Part shown: piece by piece, positions 1-9,429 of the stretch | Layout: the number at the start of each line of letters is the position of its first letter | Numbering within the stretch: position 1 is the stretch's first letter | Source of the DNA: Halobacteriales archaeon QS_4_70_19 | GTDB lineage: Archaea > Halobacteriota > Halobacteria > Halobacteriales > Haloarculaceae | Direction: 5' to 3' | NCBI GenBank assembly: GCA_003020985.1 | Contig: PXRM01000027.1 | Location: 1 to 64,000 of the forward strand | Length of the DNA stretch: 64,000 bases | The notes under the pieces: generated by a model | Told to the model about the DNA's origin: nothing | Seen by the model: the letters and a program-made list of their open reading frames with translations, nothing else | Databases searched by the model: none | Position numbers and translations under genes: made by a program

Positions 1-5
1 GACCT

Positions 6-305
6 TCATTCGTCAGTTTCCGACGGCTCGTGCTTCTCGTCCAGATCGGTCTTATCACGCTCCCGCTCCTCTCTGAGCATCTCAGTGGCCGTCTGTTCCC
101 CTCCCTCGGCCTCCGACGTGGCGAGGGCACCCCGAATCTCAGACGGGCGTTTTACTGGCCGTATCACGATTTCTCCCTCTTCGTTCTCAATGAATCGGAC
201 TCGTCCCGGCGTGTCGATGTGGAGCTTGTCACGGAACTCTTTGGGAATCGTTGCTTGTCCCTTGCTCGTAACGGCGACGGTGGTTCCGTCTTCTGCGTCG
301 CTCAT
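6..305 (-). CDS. AbrB/SpoVT-type antitoxin-like DNA-binding protein
   Basis: Protein of 99 residues. The N-terminal 50 residues are a swapped-hairpin AbrB domain with the core TSKGQATIPKEFRDKL, and the rest is an acidic, charged tail of the kind that wraps a toxin. The start is placed at ATG 305, because residues upstream of it in the open frame do not fit the family and the core normally lies about 10 residues from the start. In haloarchaea such proteins usually precede a PIN-domain VapC gene; here a partner would lie downstream, beyond the left edge of the window. Two GTAATACT boxes lie just upstream. Function as an antitoxin is inferred from the family and from similar pairs elsewhere in the window. 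Confidence 0.8.
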   Translation of the reverse strand: MSDAEDGTTVAVTSKGQATIPKEFRDKLHIDTPGRVRFIENEEGEIVIRPVKRPSEIRGALATSEAEGGEQTATEMLREERERDKTDLDEKHEPSETDE

Positions 306-324
306 GTGTAATGGGTAGCATCCA

Positions 325-349
325 GTAATACTTAACACCTTGTAATACT
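325..349. promoter_or_regulatory. Paired GTAATACT boxes upstream of the AbrB antitoxin
   Basis: GTAATACT occurs at 325-332 and again at 342-349, 20 to 45 bases upstream of the antitoxin start, where operator and TATA box are expected for a nearly leaderless haloarchaeal gene. GTANTAC is itself a 7-base palindrome. Related pairs precede two other toxin-antitoxin operons at 16172 and 17825. An operator role is inferred. Confidence 0.45.
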
Positions 350-455
350 CTTCTGAAACGCCGCTCGACGGTCATTTTTCTCCCACTCACAGAACTGAAT
401 AAAGAAACCGCGCCACCGACTACTGGTAAACCTCCCGCCCTCGATTGTGGTGGAC

Positions 456-1260
456 CTACTCGCCCCCATCCAGCCCGGTGACCGTCGCGTGCCCGTGGAA
501 CCAGTTGGTCAGCTCCCCGCCGCCGAGCGGGAGGACGTCCCCACCCTGCTTACGCATCGCCCGCCGGCGCTTCCGGTTCTGCTTGGTGACGTCGTGGTCG
601 GTCAGCGAGACGTAGTCGAGGCCCGGCGAGGCGGCCGTCTCGGCCCAGCCGGACGGCGAGAGGGCGGACCCGCTCGCCCACGCGTCCGAGGAAGCGGGCT
701 TGTGACAGTGGAGGTCGCCGGCGTACCAGCCGGCCTCGGGGACCGGGGTGGGACGAGCCGGTCGACTGGGCGGCTGCCGCGGCGCTCCCGGCCGTACGTG
801 AGCGTCACCGTCACCGCGATGGTAGTCGGCGTCCGTCTCTCGAACACCGGCACCAGCACCGTCCGGATTCCCGGCTTGACCGGCCCCGGGAGGAACGACT
901 GCGTCGCGTCGGTCGCGGTGACGTAGCAGGAGTCCCGTTCGGCCCCGCAGACGCCCCGGAAGCCGTCGGACTGGTACCGTGGCCCGCGGTGATCGAACAG
1001 GCCGAGTCCGACGCTCGTGGAGATGTCCCCGCTCTTCGAGAGGTTGATGTCGACGCGGCGGACGCCCTCGGGGACCTCGAAGGGGAGATACAGGTACTCC
1101 CCGCTCCGGGTGGCCCGGGTCGTGAGGACGGTTCCGTGTCGCCGTCGCTGGCGTGACGGGCGGCGACGGGACCCGTGGCACCGGTCACTGCTGCCGCCGT
1201 GCTGCCGAGGACAGCGCGGCGGGAAGGCTGCCGGCCGGATTCGTCGGGGGCGGTCATCAT
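456..1260 (-). pseudogene. Frameshifted and truncated PHP-domain (CehA/McbA-like) phosphoesterase with Tat signal
   Basis: Pieces of one protein lie in three different frames. At 1260 a Tat signal begins (RRAVLGSTAAAVTGATG). After about 45 residues the sensible frame shifts; it then reads a beta-rich domain (EYLYLPFEVPEGVRRVDI, then SVGLGLFDHRGPRYQSDGF, then TVLVPVFERRTPTTIAVTV) to about 790. A second shift leads to the PHP part: GWYAGDLHCH near 735, LDYVSLTDHD near 590, then a GGGELTN/HGHATVTG segment, and a stop at 456. DLHCH and TDHD are the metal-binding motifs of the family, but intact proteins continue well beyond this point. Two frameshifts plus C-terminal loss make it a pseudogene; sequencing error could explain one shift but hardly all three defects. 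Confidence 0.75.
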
Positions 1261-1672
1261 CTGGATCGCGGAGTCCGTCCCTCGGGTGAGCAGGGGCGAG
1301 TCCCGGTTCTCCAGTCCAGCCGACCCGACCGCATCCCTCTCCGTCCGATTCGGTCCTCCTCTCAGCAGTATGTATATTTATCGTTTATGTCGAATGTGTC
1401 TTTCATTTCTGGTGAAAGAATAATACTATTTCGATGTTCTAGATTCTGATGGAATGTTCCGAATCACGACAGGGGCTGAACGCGAGATCGAACAGCGAAG
1501 GCAAGGGGTCTCCAGTGGGTCCGACGGGTGAATGCACCGGACGATATCACGCCACGGCTCTCCGGACGGTCGATGTCGGAGGTCGACGGGCCGGCGCGGT
1601 GGGCCACTACTGCCGGTCGGCACCGTTCGGGTAACCGTACCACTTTTCACCCGTATCGGCGAACCCGCTCTC
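1261..1672. other. Intergenic region without a supported gene
   Basis: Open frames here are short and arginine- or serine-rich, as expected of GC-rich noncoding DNA. Around 1370-1445 there is an AT-rich patch containing TATATTTATCG and an AATAATAC string, which would suit the promoter of the pseudogene on the minus strand. I see no RNA gene. Confidence 0.5.
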
Positions 1673-1897
1673 ATGCTGCCCCTCCAGTTCGGTATGCCCG
1701 GCGGTCCCGAACTCGTCATCATCGGGTTGATCTTCCTGATCGTCCCGTTCGCGCTCGCGTACTGGGTGTACAACGACGCGGAGAAGCGCGGCAAGGACAA
1801 CGCCGCGTTCTGGGCCATCGCCGTCGGGGGCCTCACGTTCCTCACGTTCTTCGGCGGGTTCCTCGCCCTCGCGGTCTACTTCTGGGACCGCGACTAG
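1673..1897 (+). CDS. Small two-helix membrane protein
   Basis: Protein of 74 residues. Residues 12-32 (LVIIGLIFLIVPFALAYWVY) and 47-70 form two membrane helices, separated by a charged loop, NDAEKRGKDN, probably cytoplasmic. The ATG at 1673 is preferred over upstream starts because the upstream frame is arginine-rich and lacks coding character. Small proteins with a WVYNDAE-like loop are common in haloarchaea, but I do not know a function. It stands alone, followed 95 bases later by the CBS gene on the same strand. Confidence 0.7.
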   Translation: MLPLQFGMPGGPELVIIGLIFLIVPFALAYWVYNDAEKRGKDNAAFWAIAVGGLTFLTFFGGFLALAVYFWDRD

Positions 1898-1992
1898 CCG
1901 CGACCGGGCCGTCGTGACCCGTCCGGTCAGCATACGGGTCCCCGGGAACCAATCTTAAGAGCGCGGGCGGTCAACCGTTCCGGGAGAAGACG

Positions 1993-3135
1993 ATGGACAT
2001 CGCTGATATCGCTACCCGGGAGTACGTGCAGGTGGATAGCGACGAGCGGTTGGCCAAGGTCCGGTCCCTGTTCGACCGGGAGAACCCGAAGAGCGTCATC
2101 GTGATGGAGGACGACGAGTACGTGGGCATCATCACGGAACGGCAGCTCCTCCAGTCCCACGTCGACGACGACACGAAGGCGGGGAAGATGACGCGCACGG
2201 CGCCCCAGGTGGACCGGACGGAGAACGTCCGTGACGTGGCGCGGGTGCTCGTCGAGGGTGGGGTGAAGCTGGCGCCGGTGTTCGAGGCCAACGAACTCTG
2301 GGGTGTCGTCACGGAGGACGCCATCCTCGAGGCGGTCCTGGAGAACCTCGACGTGCTGACGGTCGAGCAGATCGCCACGAGGGAGGTCGTCACGCTCCAC
2401 GAGGACGACAGCGTCGGGCAGTCGATCAACCGCCTCCGCGAGAACGGCATCTCCCGCATCCCGGTGGTCAACGACAACGGCCGCCTGACGGGGATGCTGA
2501 CGACCCACGATATCGCCGAGTTCGTCGTCCAGCGCAAGGACCGGACGACCAGGGGCGACCGCGCCGGCGACAGCGACCGCGTGCTCGACCTCCCGGTGAC
2601 GGACCTGATGAGCAGTCCGGTCGAGACGGTCACGCAGGATGACTCCGTCCGGGACGCCGTCGAGACGATGCTGGGGAACGACTACGCAGGTCTCGCCGTG
2701 ACGCCGGGCGACAACGACGATCTCATCGCCGGCATCATCACGAAGACGGACGTCCTGCGGGCGCTCACCTACACGGAGGAGGAGCACATGGACGTACAGA
2801 TCACGAACGTCGCGCTGCTGGAGACCATCTCGCGCGAGGAGATCGTCCAGTCCATCGAGGAGACGACGGACAAGTTCGCGAAGATGCAGGTCCAGCACGC
2901 CCACGTCCGCTTCCACGAGCACGACGAGAAGCTCCGGGGCACGCCGCTGGTGCAGTGCCAGATCCGCCTCCGGACGAACGTCGGGCAGCTCGCCGGCTCC
3001 GGCGAGGGCTACGGCGCCGAGTCCGCCTTCCACGTCGCGCTGGACACGCTCGAACGGAACGTCCTCGAGCGCAAGGGGATGCAGGCCGACGAGGAGTACG
3101 AGGGCCAGCTCCTGCGGAAGCTGGGCGAGCTGTAG
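1993..3135 (+). CDS. Four-CBS-domain protein with C-terminal HPF/RaiA-like domain
   Basis: Protein of 380 residues. Residues 1-260 hold four CBS repeats, i.e. two Bateman modules, visible as repeating blocks such as SVIVMEDDEYVGIITE, KLAPVFEANELWGVVTE, RIPVVNDNGRLTGMLTT and GLAVTPGD..IAGIITK. CBS pairs bind adenine nucleotides. From residue 267 (MDVQITNVALLE) to the end the protein resembles the ribosome-hibernation fold of HPF/RaiA: a beta-alpha-beta-beta-beta-alpha pattern with a late amphipathic helix (AFHVALDTLERNVLERK). The ATG at 1993 is the only sensible start. The inferred role is energy-sensing control of ribosomes or another RNA-binding target; the HPF assignment rests on fold-like pattern and should be treated as probable. 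The convergent radB gene ends 7 bases downstream. Confidence 0.8.
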   Translation: MDIADIATREYVQVDSDERLAKVRSLFDRENPKSVIVMEDDEYVGIITERQLLQSHVDDDTKAGKMTRTAPQVDRTENVRDVARVLVEGGVKLAPVFEANELWGVVTEDAILEAVLENLDVLTVEQIATREVVTLHEDDSVGQSINRLRENGISRIPVVNDNGRLTGMLTTHDIAEFVVQRKDRTTRGDRAGDSDRVLDLPVTDLMSSPVETVTQDDSVRDAVETMLGNDYAGLAVTPGDNDDLIAGIITKTDVLRALTYTEEEHMDVQITNVALLETISREEIVQSIEETTDKFAKMQVQHAHVRFHEHDEKLRGTPLVQCQIRLRTNVGQLAGSGEGYGAESAFHVALDTLERNVLERKGMQADEEYEGQLLRKLGEL

Positions 3136-3141
3136 CGCGCG

Positions 3142-3864
3142 TCAGAACTCGGCCGCGGTCCCCTCCTCTACACCCTCCAGCCCGCGCTCGGTGATGCGAA
3201 AGCGGGCGGTGTCGCCGGCGGCCTTCGAGCGGTGCTTCTCCAGCGTCGCCCGCCGGTTGCCGGCGCGGAACCGCTCGACCCGGAGGACGGCGCCCGACCA
3301 GTGGGTGAGGGTGTGTCCGCCGAGCGGGCGCGGGCGCTCGGACTCGCTCTCCGGGTCCGCGTACACCTGGTTCGTGATGACCACCGCGAGGTCGTGCTTG
3401 CGCGCGAGCGACAGCAGGTGGGTGACCTGCCGGGCCACGTCCCGGAGGGCAGCGCCGCCGTCGTCGTCGTCCCGGGCGAGCCGGTAGAAGCCGGTCGCCG
3501 AGTCGAGGACGACCAGGTCGACGCGCTCGGCGAACTCCTCGGCGTCCCGGACCGCCTCGGCCTGCTCGTCGAAGTCGTACACCTCCGTGATGATGATGCG
3601 CGAGGCGAGGTCCTCGACCGTCGTGTCCGGGAGGTCCTCCGCCCGTGCGCGTGCGAGCTGCTCCAGCCGGTCGACGGAGAGCCCCTCCGTGTCGATGTAG
3701 AGGACGCTCCCGCCGCGGGCGGCGACGCCGACGGCGGCCGACAGCGCGAGGTTCGTCTTGCCGGCCGCGGGCGGGCCGTAGACCTGCGTCACGGCGCCGC
3801 GTTCCAGTCCGCCGTCCAGCAGCTCGTCGACCGTCGAACACCCCGTCGGGATGGACTCGCTCAC
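3142..3864 (-). CDS. radB: DNA repair and recombination protein RadB
   Basis: Protein of 240 residues, the normal length for archaeal RadB, a RecA/Rad51-family paralogue that modulates RadA in homologous recombination. It lacks the N-terminal helix-hairpin-helix domain of RadA and starts directly with the ATPase core. Walker A is GPPAAGKT near residue 30, Walker B is LVVLDSATG near residue 120, and VVITNQVYADPE near residue 170 fits the DNA-binding loop region. The ATG at 3864 lies where family members start (SIPTGCSTVDELLDGGLERG follows at once). It converges on the CBS gene with a 6-base gap. Confidence 0.95.
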   Translation of the reverse strand: MSESIPTGCSTVDELLDGGLERGAVTQVYGPPAAGKTNLALSAAVGVAARGGSVLYIDTEGLSVDRLEQLARARAEDLPDTTVEDLASRIIITEVYDFDEQAEAVRDAEEFAERVDLVVLDSATGFYRLARDDDDGGAALRDVARQVTHLLSLARKHDLAVVITNQVYADPESESERPRPLGGHTLTHWSGAVLRVERFRAGNRRATLEKHRSKAAGDTARFRITERGLEGVEEGTAAEF

Positions 3865-3936
3865 ACCGGGGGTTCGGCGCTATCCGACAAAAACGTCCGG
3901 AGTCGGGACGCGCCGGTCCCGTCTCACCCGGCCCGG

Positions 3937-5415
3937 TCAGCGTTCGGTGACGAGGAACTCCTGGCCCGCTTCCATGCGGAGGGTCATCTGCGGGGAGAGC
4001 GGCGGCCCGCCGTCGTCACCCTCCTCCCCGAGGTAGTAGAGCTCGTAGTCGCGGCCGATGGTCGCGAGCGCCAGCGTCGCCTCCAGCAGGGCGAACTGCC
4101 GGCCGATGCAGATACGGGGGCCGCCGCCGAACGGGGCGTACGCGAAGTCGTGGAGGCTCTGCCGGAACTCGTCGGTCCAGCGGTCCGGGTCGAACTCGTC
4201 CGGCCGGTCGAAGAAGCGCGGGTCCCGCTGGATCCGGTAGAGGACGACGTTGATGCGCTCGCCCTCGGGGACGCGGTAGCCGTCGACCGTCACGTCCCGG
4301 TCCGCGACGCGCGGGAGGCCGTACACTGGCGGGAACAGGCGCAGCGTCTCCGTGACCACCCTGTCGGTGAACTCGAGACGGCCGGCCTCGATGTCCTCGG
4401 CGGTGGGTGGGCCGTCGAGCGCGTCCACCTCCGCGTGGAACCGCTCCCGGACCTCGGGATGCTCGGCGAGCGCCCAGAGCGCGAAGGTGAGCGAGGTGGT
4501 CGTCGTGTCGTGGCCGGCGAAGATGACGGTGACCATCTGGTCGCGAAGGTGCTCGTCGGACGGCATCCCCGCGTCGACCGCGTCGGTCTCGCGCAGGGCG
4601 GCCAGCAGCCGCATCAGGTCGTCGGCTTCGGCGGGGTCGTCGGGCGGGTTCCGGGCGGCCTCCTCCAGGAGGCGGTCGGCCTCCTGCTGGAGGGTGCGTT
4701 TGCCCTCGCGGAACCGGCGGCGCGCGGGCGTCGGTATCCACTGCGGGAGCGGGTAGGAGGTGGGGACGAACCAGTCGTGGAGCGCCTCGGCCGCACGGCG
4801 GACCTTCTCGTCGCCGTCGAGTGCGAGCTCCCGGCCGAGGATGGCTGCGAACAGCACGTCCAGCGTGAGGTCGGTCAGCTCCGACTGGAGGGCGAGGCGC
4901 TGGCCGTCCGTCCAGCGGTCGACGCGACGCTTGACCTGTTCGACCATCGTCCCCGCGGCGCCACGGACGCTCTCGCGGACGAACAGCGGCTGGAGGGTCT
5001 GGCGCTGCCGGGTCCACGTCTCTCCCTCGACCGTGAGGAGGCCGTCGCCGAACGCGATGCCGAAGTCCTCGGACTTGCGGAACTTCTCGCGCTCGGCGAG
5101 GAGCACCCGCTTCGAGTGGTCCGGGTGGCAGAGCTGGTACCAGTCCCCCACGCCGAGGAGGTGGGCGCGGAACACGTCGTGGTCGGTTCCGCCGCGGTCG
5201 AGCAGGTCCACCGGGTCACGCATCCACTGTGCGGCGTGGAACACGCGCGGACCGAGGCTGTCCGGGTACGGCGGGAGTGGCCGCTCCGCGGCCGACTGGT
5301 CGTGGCCCGGGGCCACGTCACTCTGCGGCGGCGAGCGGTCCGGCCGCCGCCTGGCCCTCCGTTCCCGGTCGTCCGCAGCGCCCCGCCCGCCGCCGGGGCC
5401 GGCGTCGGAACTCAT
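3937..5415 (-). CDS. Cytochrome P450
   Basis: Protein of 492 residues. Clear P450 signatures are the I-helix oxygen-activation motif [13 protein letters not shown] near residue 300, the ExxR motif ETLRLFPP near 358, the PERF-region DPDRW near 415 and the heme-ligand loop [10 protein letters not shown] near 438 with the thiolate cysteine. The first 45 residues are disordered and Arg/Pro/Asp-rich and may belong to an over-extended start; the fold itself begins near PPYPDSLGP. It looks soluble, with no signal or anchor helix. Haloarchaeal P450s have no settled substrate; carotenoid, fatty-acid or terpenoid oxidation are all possible. No ferredoxin partner gene is adjacent. Confidence 0.92.
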   Translation of the reverse strand: MSSDAGPGGGRGAADDRERRARRRPDRSPPQSDVAPGHDQSAAERPLPPYPDSLGPRVFHAAQWMRDPVDLLDRGGTDHDVFRAHLLGVGDWYQLCHPDHSKRVLLAEREKFRKSEDFGIAFGDGLLTVEGETWTRQRQTLQPLFVRESVRGAAGTMVEQVKRRVDRWTDGQRLALQSELTDLTLDVLFAAILGRELALDGDEKVRRAAEALHDWFVPTSYPLPQWIPTPARRRFREGKRTLQQEADRLLEEAARNPPDDPAEADDLMRLLAALRETDAVDAGMPSDEHLRDQMVTVIFAGHDTTTTSLTFALWALAEHPEVRERFHAEVDALDGPPTAEDIEAGRLEFTDRVVTETLRLFPPVYGLPRVADRDVTVDGYRVPEGERINVVLYRIQRDPRFFDRPDEFDPDRWTDEFRQSLHDFAYAPFGGGPRICIGRQFALLEATLALATIGRDYELYYLGEEGDDGGPPLSPQMTLRMEAGQEFLVTER

Positions 5416-5516
5416 GTGCTACCGTGTATCGCGACAACAATTGCCAGTTTACCCGGCAATCAGAGGCCGACTTATTAAGGCGGCACCGGTGGGGCCCTGA
5501 TTTCGCCGCTGGGCGC

Positions 5517-5957
5517 TCAGACAGAGAGGACCGGTTGGTCGGCGTGGGCGATGACGTGCTGTGCGGCCTTCTCGATGGCGGCCTGCGGGTCGCCGGTGAC
5601 CGGCTCCCGGGGGAGGACCACGAAGTCCGCCGACAGCTGCTCGGCGACCTCCACGATGACGCTGCCGGGGTGCCGGGTGAGTCGCTCCGTCGAGTAGCCG
5701 TACGCGGCCGAGTGGGTCGACACGAGGTCGGTCTCGGCCAGTCGCGAGCGCAGCGGCTCGACGGCCGCGCCCGTCGTCTCCGCAACGGTCTCGCGGTCGA
5801 TGGTTCCGTCCTGCACGCGTCGCGAGACTTCCTCGCCCAGCACGAACAGGACGTGGATGGCCGCGTCGTAGCGCTCGGCCACCGCGACGGCGTACTCGAA
5901 CGCCTCTGCGGCGTTGTCGCTCCCGTCGACCGGCGCCAGCACCAGGTCCGCCTCCAT
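5517..5957 (-). CDS. Universal stress protein (UspA family) domain protein
   Basis: Protein of 146 residues with one Usp fold: a first beta strand [20 protein letters not shown], a central strand IHVLFVL, and a C-terminal strand DFVVLP followed by [14 protein letters not shown]. The ATP-binding G-2x-G-9x-G(S/T) loop of canonical UspA is not clear: the region after VVLP reads [15 protein letters not shown], so it is probably a non-ATP-binding type. The start is placed at ATG 5957, directly before the first strand; an in-frame ATG at 6011 would add 18 atypical residues. It lies between the P450 gene (same strand, 101 bases downstream) and rpl10e (divergent). Confidence 0.85.
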   Translation of the reverse strand: MEADLVLAPVDGSDNAAEAFEYAVAVAERYDAAIHVLFVLGEEVSRRVQDGTIDRETVAETTGAAVEPLRSRLAETDLVSTHSAAYGYSTERLTRHPGSVIVEVAEQLSADFVVLPREPVTGDPQAAIEKAAQHVIAHADQPVLSV

Positions 5958-6092
5958 GTCCGGCGTCTCGCCGCCCGGGTACAAGAAGCCATCCGTGCCG
6001 CTCGTGACCACGGCGCCAGCACGCCGCGAGGCCCGCGGGAGCAGTCGGGCTTCGAAGCGTTCTTAACTGTGCTGGGCATCCGTTCCAGTAAT

Positions 6093-6626
6093 ATGAGCGA
6101 CAAACCGGCCTCGATGTACCGGGACATCGACAAACCGTCGTACACGCGACGGGAGTACATCACGGGCATCCCGGGCTCGAAGATCGCACAGCACAAGATG
6201 GGCCAGATCAAGAAGGACCCCGACGAGTACGAGGTCCAGATCTCGCTGGTCACCGAGGAGTCCTGCCAGCTCCGGCACGGCTCGCTCGAGTCCTCGCGCC
6301 TGTCGGCCAACCGCCGGATGCTGAAGGTGCTCGGCGAGGACGGCGACTACAAGATGATCCTCCGGAAGTTCCCCCACCAGGTCATCCGGGAGAACAAGCA
6401 GGCGACCGGCGCCGGCGCCGACCGTGTCTCCGACGGCATGCGGCAGTCGTTCGGCAAGATCGTCGGCACCGCGGCCCGCGTCCAGGCCGGCGACCAGCTG
6501 TTCACCGCGTGGTGCCACCCCGAGGACGCCGACACCGTCAAAGACGCCTTCCGCCGTGCCTACAACAAGATCTCCCCGCCGTGCCGCGTCGTCGTCGAGC
6601 GCGGCGAGGAGGCGCTCATCTCCTGA
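6093..6626 (+). CDS. rpl10e: 50S ribosomal protein L10e (uL16 family)
   Basis: Protein of 177 residues, full length for archaeal L10e, the counterpart of bacterial L16. It sits by the central protuberance and the A/P-site region of the large subunit. Family landmarks are the N-terminal [41 protein letters not shown] and the glycine-rich [16 protein letters not shown] loop. The ATG at 6093 follows an AT-rich CAGTAATATG, with a TTCTTAACTG promoter-like element at 6060, consistent with a short or absent leader. It stands alone rather than in a ribosomal operon, as in many haloarchaea. Confidence 0.97.
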   Translation: MSDKPASMYRDIDKPSYTRREYITGIPGSKIAQHKMGQIKKDPDEYEVQISLVTEESCQLRHGSLESSRLSANRRMLKVLGEDGDYKMILRKFPHQVIRENKQATGAGADRVSDGMRQSFGKIVGTAARVQAGDQLFTAWCHPEDADTVKDAFRRAYNKISPPCRVVVERGEEALIS

Positions 6627-6779
6627 CGGCCCGGACTCCCGGCGGCTCCTGCTTCTCACTCGACCGTCACGAAACGTTCGATACCGTCGACGGCGACGGC
6701 TGATAGCTGCCGAATCCGGGCTGTCATAGAGCGGGGTCCTCGATTCCCTTATCCGCCCAGAGTACCGACCGCCCGGAGC

Positions 6780-9332
6780 CTATAGCCTCGACTGGTCCAC
6801 CCGGATGACGAAGGTGCCGTCGTTCCCGCCGGACTGGTGGACGACGGTGACGGCCTCGTGGTCCTGCACGAGGTTGCCGATGGTGGGGCGGTCGTAGCTG
6901 TTGCGCTCGGCGGGGCCGTAGTAGATGTACTCGACGTCGTACTGTTGCAGGAGCGCCACCTGCTGCTCCGTGCTCCCGGTGTAGATGGTCTCGACGTCGT
7001 TCACCCGGCCCCGGTACGCCTCGCGGCCGCGATAGCCGATCTCGTGGGACCAGCCCGCGACCGTCGGCACGCCGGTCAGCGAGGCGGCCGCGGAGGCCCC
7101 CCTCTCCTCGCCGTTAGGGTTCCAGCGGTAGCCCGCGGGCGCCGCGGTGACGATGTTGGGCTGGCCCTCCAGTCCGTCGACGTAGGCGATGGCGCCGGCC
7201 TCGCGGGGATGCGAGTCGGCGACGAAGGCCGTGCTGTCGAGCGACGACGGGCCGCCGGCCGCGAAGTGGGTGGGGACGGCGAAGCCGGCGTACAGCGCGG
7301 AGAGGAACACCAGGCTGGCGGCGAGGCCGCGGCCGACCGTGCGCCAGGTGTCGGCGTTGGGCGCGTCGAACGACGCCCGTCCGGCGAAGACCAGCCGGGT
7401 GAGGACGACCCCCATCGCCGGCGCCCAGAGAGTCCACACCTGCGCGTACGTCTTAAACACGGTGTTGAACCGGCCGGGACCGGCGCGCTCGACGACGTAG
7501 AGGAACTCGACGACCAGCACCAGTCCGATGCCGGCGAGGACGAGCAGCGTCTCGAAACCGACGTCCCGGTCCAGGCGGAGCAGTATCCAGCCGGCGACGA
7601 GCAGCGGGCCGAACAGCGCGAGCGCGGCGAACCCCATCGCGTAGGTCGTCAGCACGACGTACGGCGCCAGCAGGACCGCCGTCGACAGGTCCGCGAACGG
7701 ACCGACCTGGCTCCCGGCGGCGAGGACGACGCCGAGCAGCACCAGCGAGAGCGGCAGGCCGGCCCCGGCCGGGAGCGGAATCACGGCCAGCGGGACGGAG
7801 ATGGCGGCGACCGAGAACAGCGTCGAGACGAGCGCCGTCAGGAGCGGCTGCTCGACGTCGCGGAGGTCGCGCCCGACCCGGCGCCCGAGGTAGGCCCCGA
7901 AGGCAAGGAGGAAGGCGCCGTGGACCAGCAGGAGGCCGCCCAGCGAACTCCGCTCGGGGAACATCCCGAGCGCACGGCCGCTGGCGGTGCCCAGCCAGAA
8001 GGGGAACGCCCAGAGCACGCCGACGACGAGCATCGCGGCCGCGAGGCCGAGCGCGACCCCGGAGCGCAGCACCTCCTCGCGGAGCCGCTCGCCGAGGTCG
8101 CCCCCGGGGGCCGGCTCGTCGCTCTCGGCGTCCGTGCCGGTCGCGACGCCGCCGTCCGACCGCTGGTCCGACGGACGCCCCGCGGGTTCACCCCCGTCGG
8201 CCCGTGCGGAGGGGGCGCCGCCGAGCCGGTCCCGCAGGCCGTCGGGGAGGAGCGTCGCGGGCCGGGTCGGCGCGAAGGTGAGCGCGAGGAAGGTCAGCCC
8301 GGCGGCGGTCGGGAACGACCACGTGTTGACGACGGCGATGAAGCCGGTCAGCGGCGGCACGGCACCGAAGACAAGCAGGCGCCGTCGGGTCAGGTCCGCC
8401 TCCGGCGTTCGCCAGTAGGCCAGCAGCAGCGCCGCGAGCAGCAGGGTGAACGGCGTGCTCATCATGTGCGCGTGGAGATCACCGTTCAGCCAGGCGAACA
8501 GGGGGAACTCGTTGATGGTGCCGGGGATGACCCGCGAGGCCGACCAGTAGGAGAACTCCGCGGGTGACCAGGACGCGATCTCGGGGTCGAGGCCGGCCGC
8601 CCCGACCACCGCCGAGGCCAGGCCGTCCGGGAGCAGCCAGAGGACGACCAGCCCGGCGGTCTGGAGGTTGGCGGCGATGCCGGCGAAGAACGCGCCCAGC
8701 GCCCCGGCGAACCGGCGCGGGGCGCCGTAGGCGGCGGCGACGTTGCCCGCCAGTCCGTACGCGGCAACGACGAGCGCGCCGAAGAAGCCCGCCAGCGCGA
8801 GGTTGTAGGCGAACCGCGCGGCCGTGCTCGTGAGCGTCGTCAGCAGGGCCGCGAGCATGTGCCCGCCGTAGTAGTACTGGACCGGCTCCCCGGCGAACCA
8901 CATGTCCTCGGGGGCGAGCGCGCCGAAGCCGTCGGCCGTCCGCACGAGCGACTTGAGCAGGCCGAAATCGAGGAACTTCTCGCCGCCGATGGGGTTGACG
9001 GCGGGGTCGAACGCCCGGATGGCGACGACGAACAGGAAGCCGACGGTGAAGACGGCGGCGGCCTCGCCGGCCGCCTCGCGGTCGATCTCCACGTCGCCGG
9101 CGAGGTAGGAGGCGACGACGAGGACCACGAGCCCGGCGACCAGCGCCGGCCAGCCGAAGGCGACCTGCCCGACCAGGTAGCCCACGATACCCAGCACCGC
9201 GAGCGCGAGCGGCAGGGCGAACGCGGCCCCGCGGTCGGCGAACGACGGGAACAGCCGTGCGGCCGCCGGCAGCGCCGCCAGCCCCAGCGCGAGATACGTG
9301 ATCAGCCAGACGGCGACCAGCAGGTACTCCAT
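6780..9332 (-). CDS. DUF2298 (YYY-type) multi-spanning membrane protein
   Basis: Protein of 850 residues with many hydrophobic segments throughout and a soluble C-terminal region of about 130 residues. The family hallmark is the triple tyrosine in VQYYYGGHMLAALL, roughly one fifth into the protein; a Phe-Pro-Leu-Phe-Ala-Trp-Leu-Asn-Gly-Asp-Leu-His segment follows near residue 290. A Ser/Asp/Gly-rich linker near residues 380-420 is a cytoplasmic or surface loop. The end (QQYDVEYIYYGPAERNSY) is also typical. The family is predicted to act like membrane glycosyltransferases with polyprenyl-sugar donors. The start at ATG 9332 puts the first helix at residue 2; an ATG at 9374 would add a basic 14-residue tail. 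The adjacent glycosyltransferase and GtrA genes support a surface-glycan role. Confidence 0.85.
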   Translation of the reverse strand: MEYLLVAVWLITYLALGLAALPAAARLFPSFADRGAAFALPLALAVLGIVGYLVGQVAFGWPALVAGLVVLVVASYLAGDVEIDREAAGEAAAVFTVGFLFVVAIRAFDPAVNPIGGEKFLDFGLLKSLVRTADGFGALAPEDMWFAGEPVQYYYGGHMLAALLTTLTSTAARFAYNLALAGFFGALVVAAYGLAGNVAAAYGAPRRFAGALGAFFAGIAANLQTAGLVVLWLLPDGLASAVVGAAGLDPEIASWSPAEFSYWSASRVIPGTINEFPLFAWLNGDLHAHMMSTPFTLLLAALLLAYWRTPEADLTRRRLLVFGAVPPLTGFIAVVNTWSFPTAAGLTFLALTFAPTRPATLLPDGLRDRLGGAPSARADGGEPAGRPSDQRSDGGVATGTDAESDEPAPGGDLGERLREEVLRSGVALGLAAAMLVVGVLWAFPFWLGTASGRALGMFPERSSLGGLLLVHGAFLLAFGAYLGRRVGRDLRDVEQPLLTALVSTLFSVAAISVPLAVIPLPAGAGLPLSLVLLGVVLAAGSQVGPFADLSTAVLLAPYVVLTTYAMGFAALALFGPLLVAGWILLRLDRDVGFETLLVLAGIGLVLVVEFLYVVERAGPGRFNTVFKTYAQVWTLWAPAMGVVLTRLVFAGRASFDAPNADTWRTVGRGLAASLVFLSALYAGFAVPTHFAAGGPSSLDSTAFVADSHPREAGAIAYVDGLEGQPNIVTAAPAGYRWNPNGEERGASAAASLTGVPTVAGWSHEIGYRGREAYRGRVNDVETIYTGSTEQQVALLQQYDVEYIYYGPAERNSYDRPTIGNLVQDHEAVTVVHQSGGNDGTFVIRVDQSRL

Positions 9333-9405
9333 TCGACCGTGGGACAGTCGCCGTCGCCCATACGTCTTTCCCACCTCTCTTGCCGCTTTAACGGCCCCAT
9401 ACTCC

Positions 9406-9429
9406 CGGGCGAACGGTTCGAATCGCCCG
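9406..9429. promoter_or_regulatory. Inverted repeat between two divergent genes
   Basis: CGGGCGA at 9406-9412 and TCGCCCG at 9423-9429 are perfect 7-base arms around a 10-base centre containing TTCGAA. The repeat lies in the divergent promoter region between the DUF2298 gene and the hypothetical gene at 9474. It could be an operator; a tRNA T-arm was considered and rejected. Confidence 0.35.

Noticed and set aside
3232-5478. Very long open frame antisense to radB and the P450 gene
   Set aside because: It is the mirror of high-GC third-position codon use in real genes; the sense proteins have complete family motifs, while this one is low-complexity (Arg/Val/Gly/Glu) with no domain.
6837-8567. 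Long open frame antisense to the DUF2298 gene
   Set aside because: Extremely Arg/Gly/Glu-rich, no motif, and fully overlaps a well-supported membrane protein.
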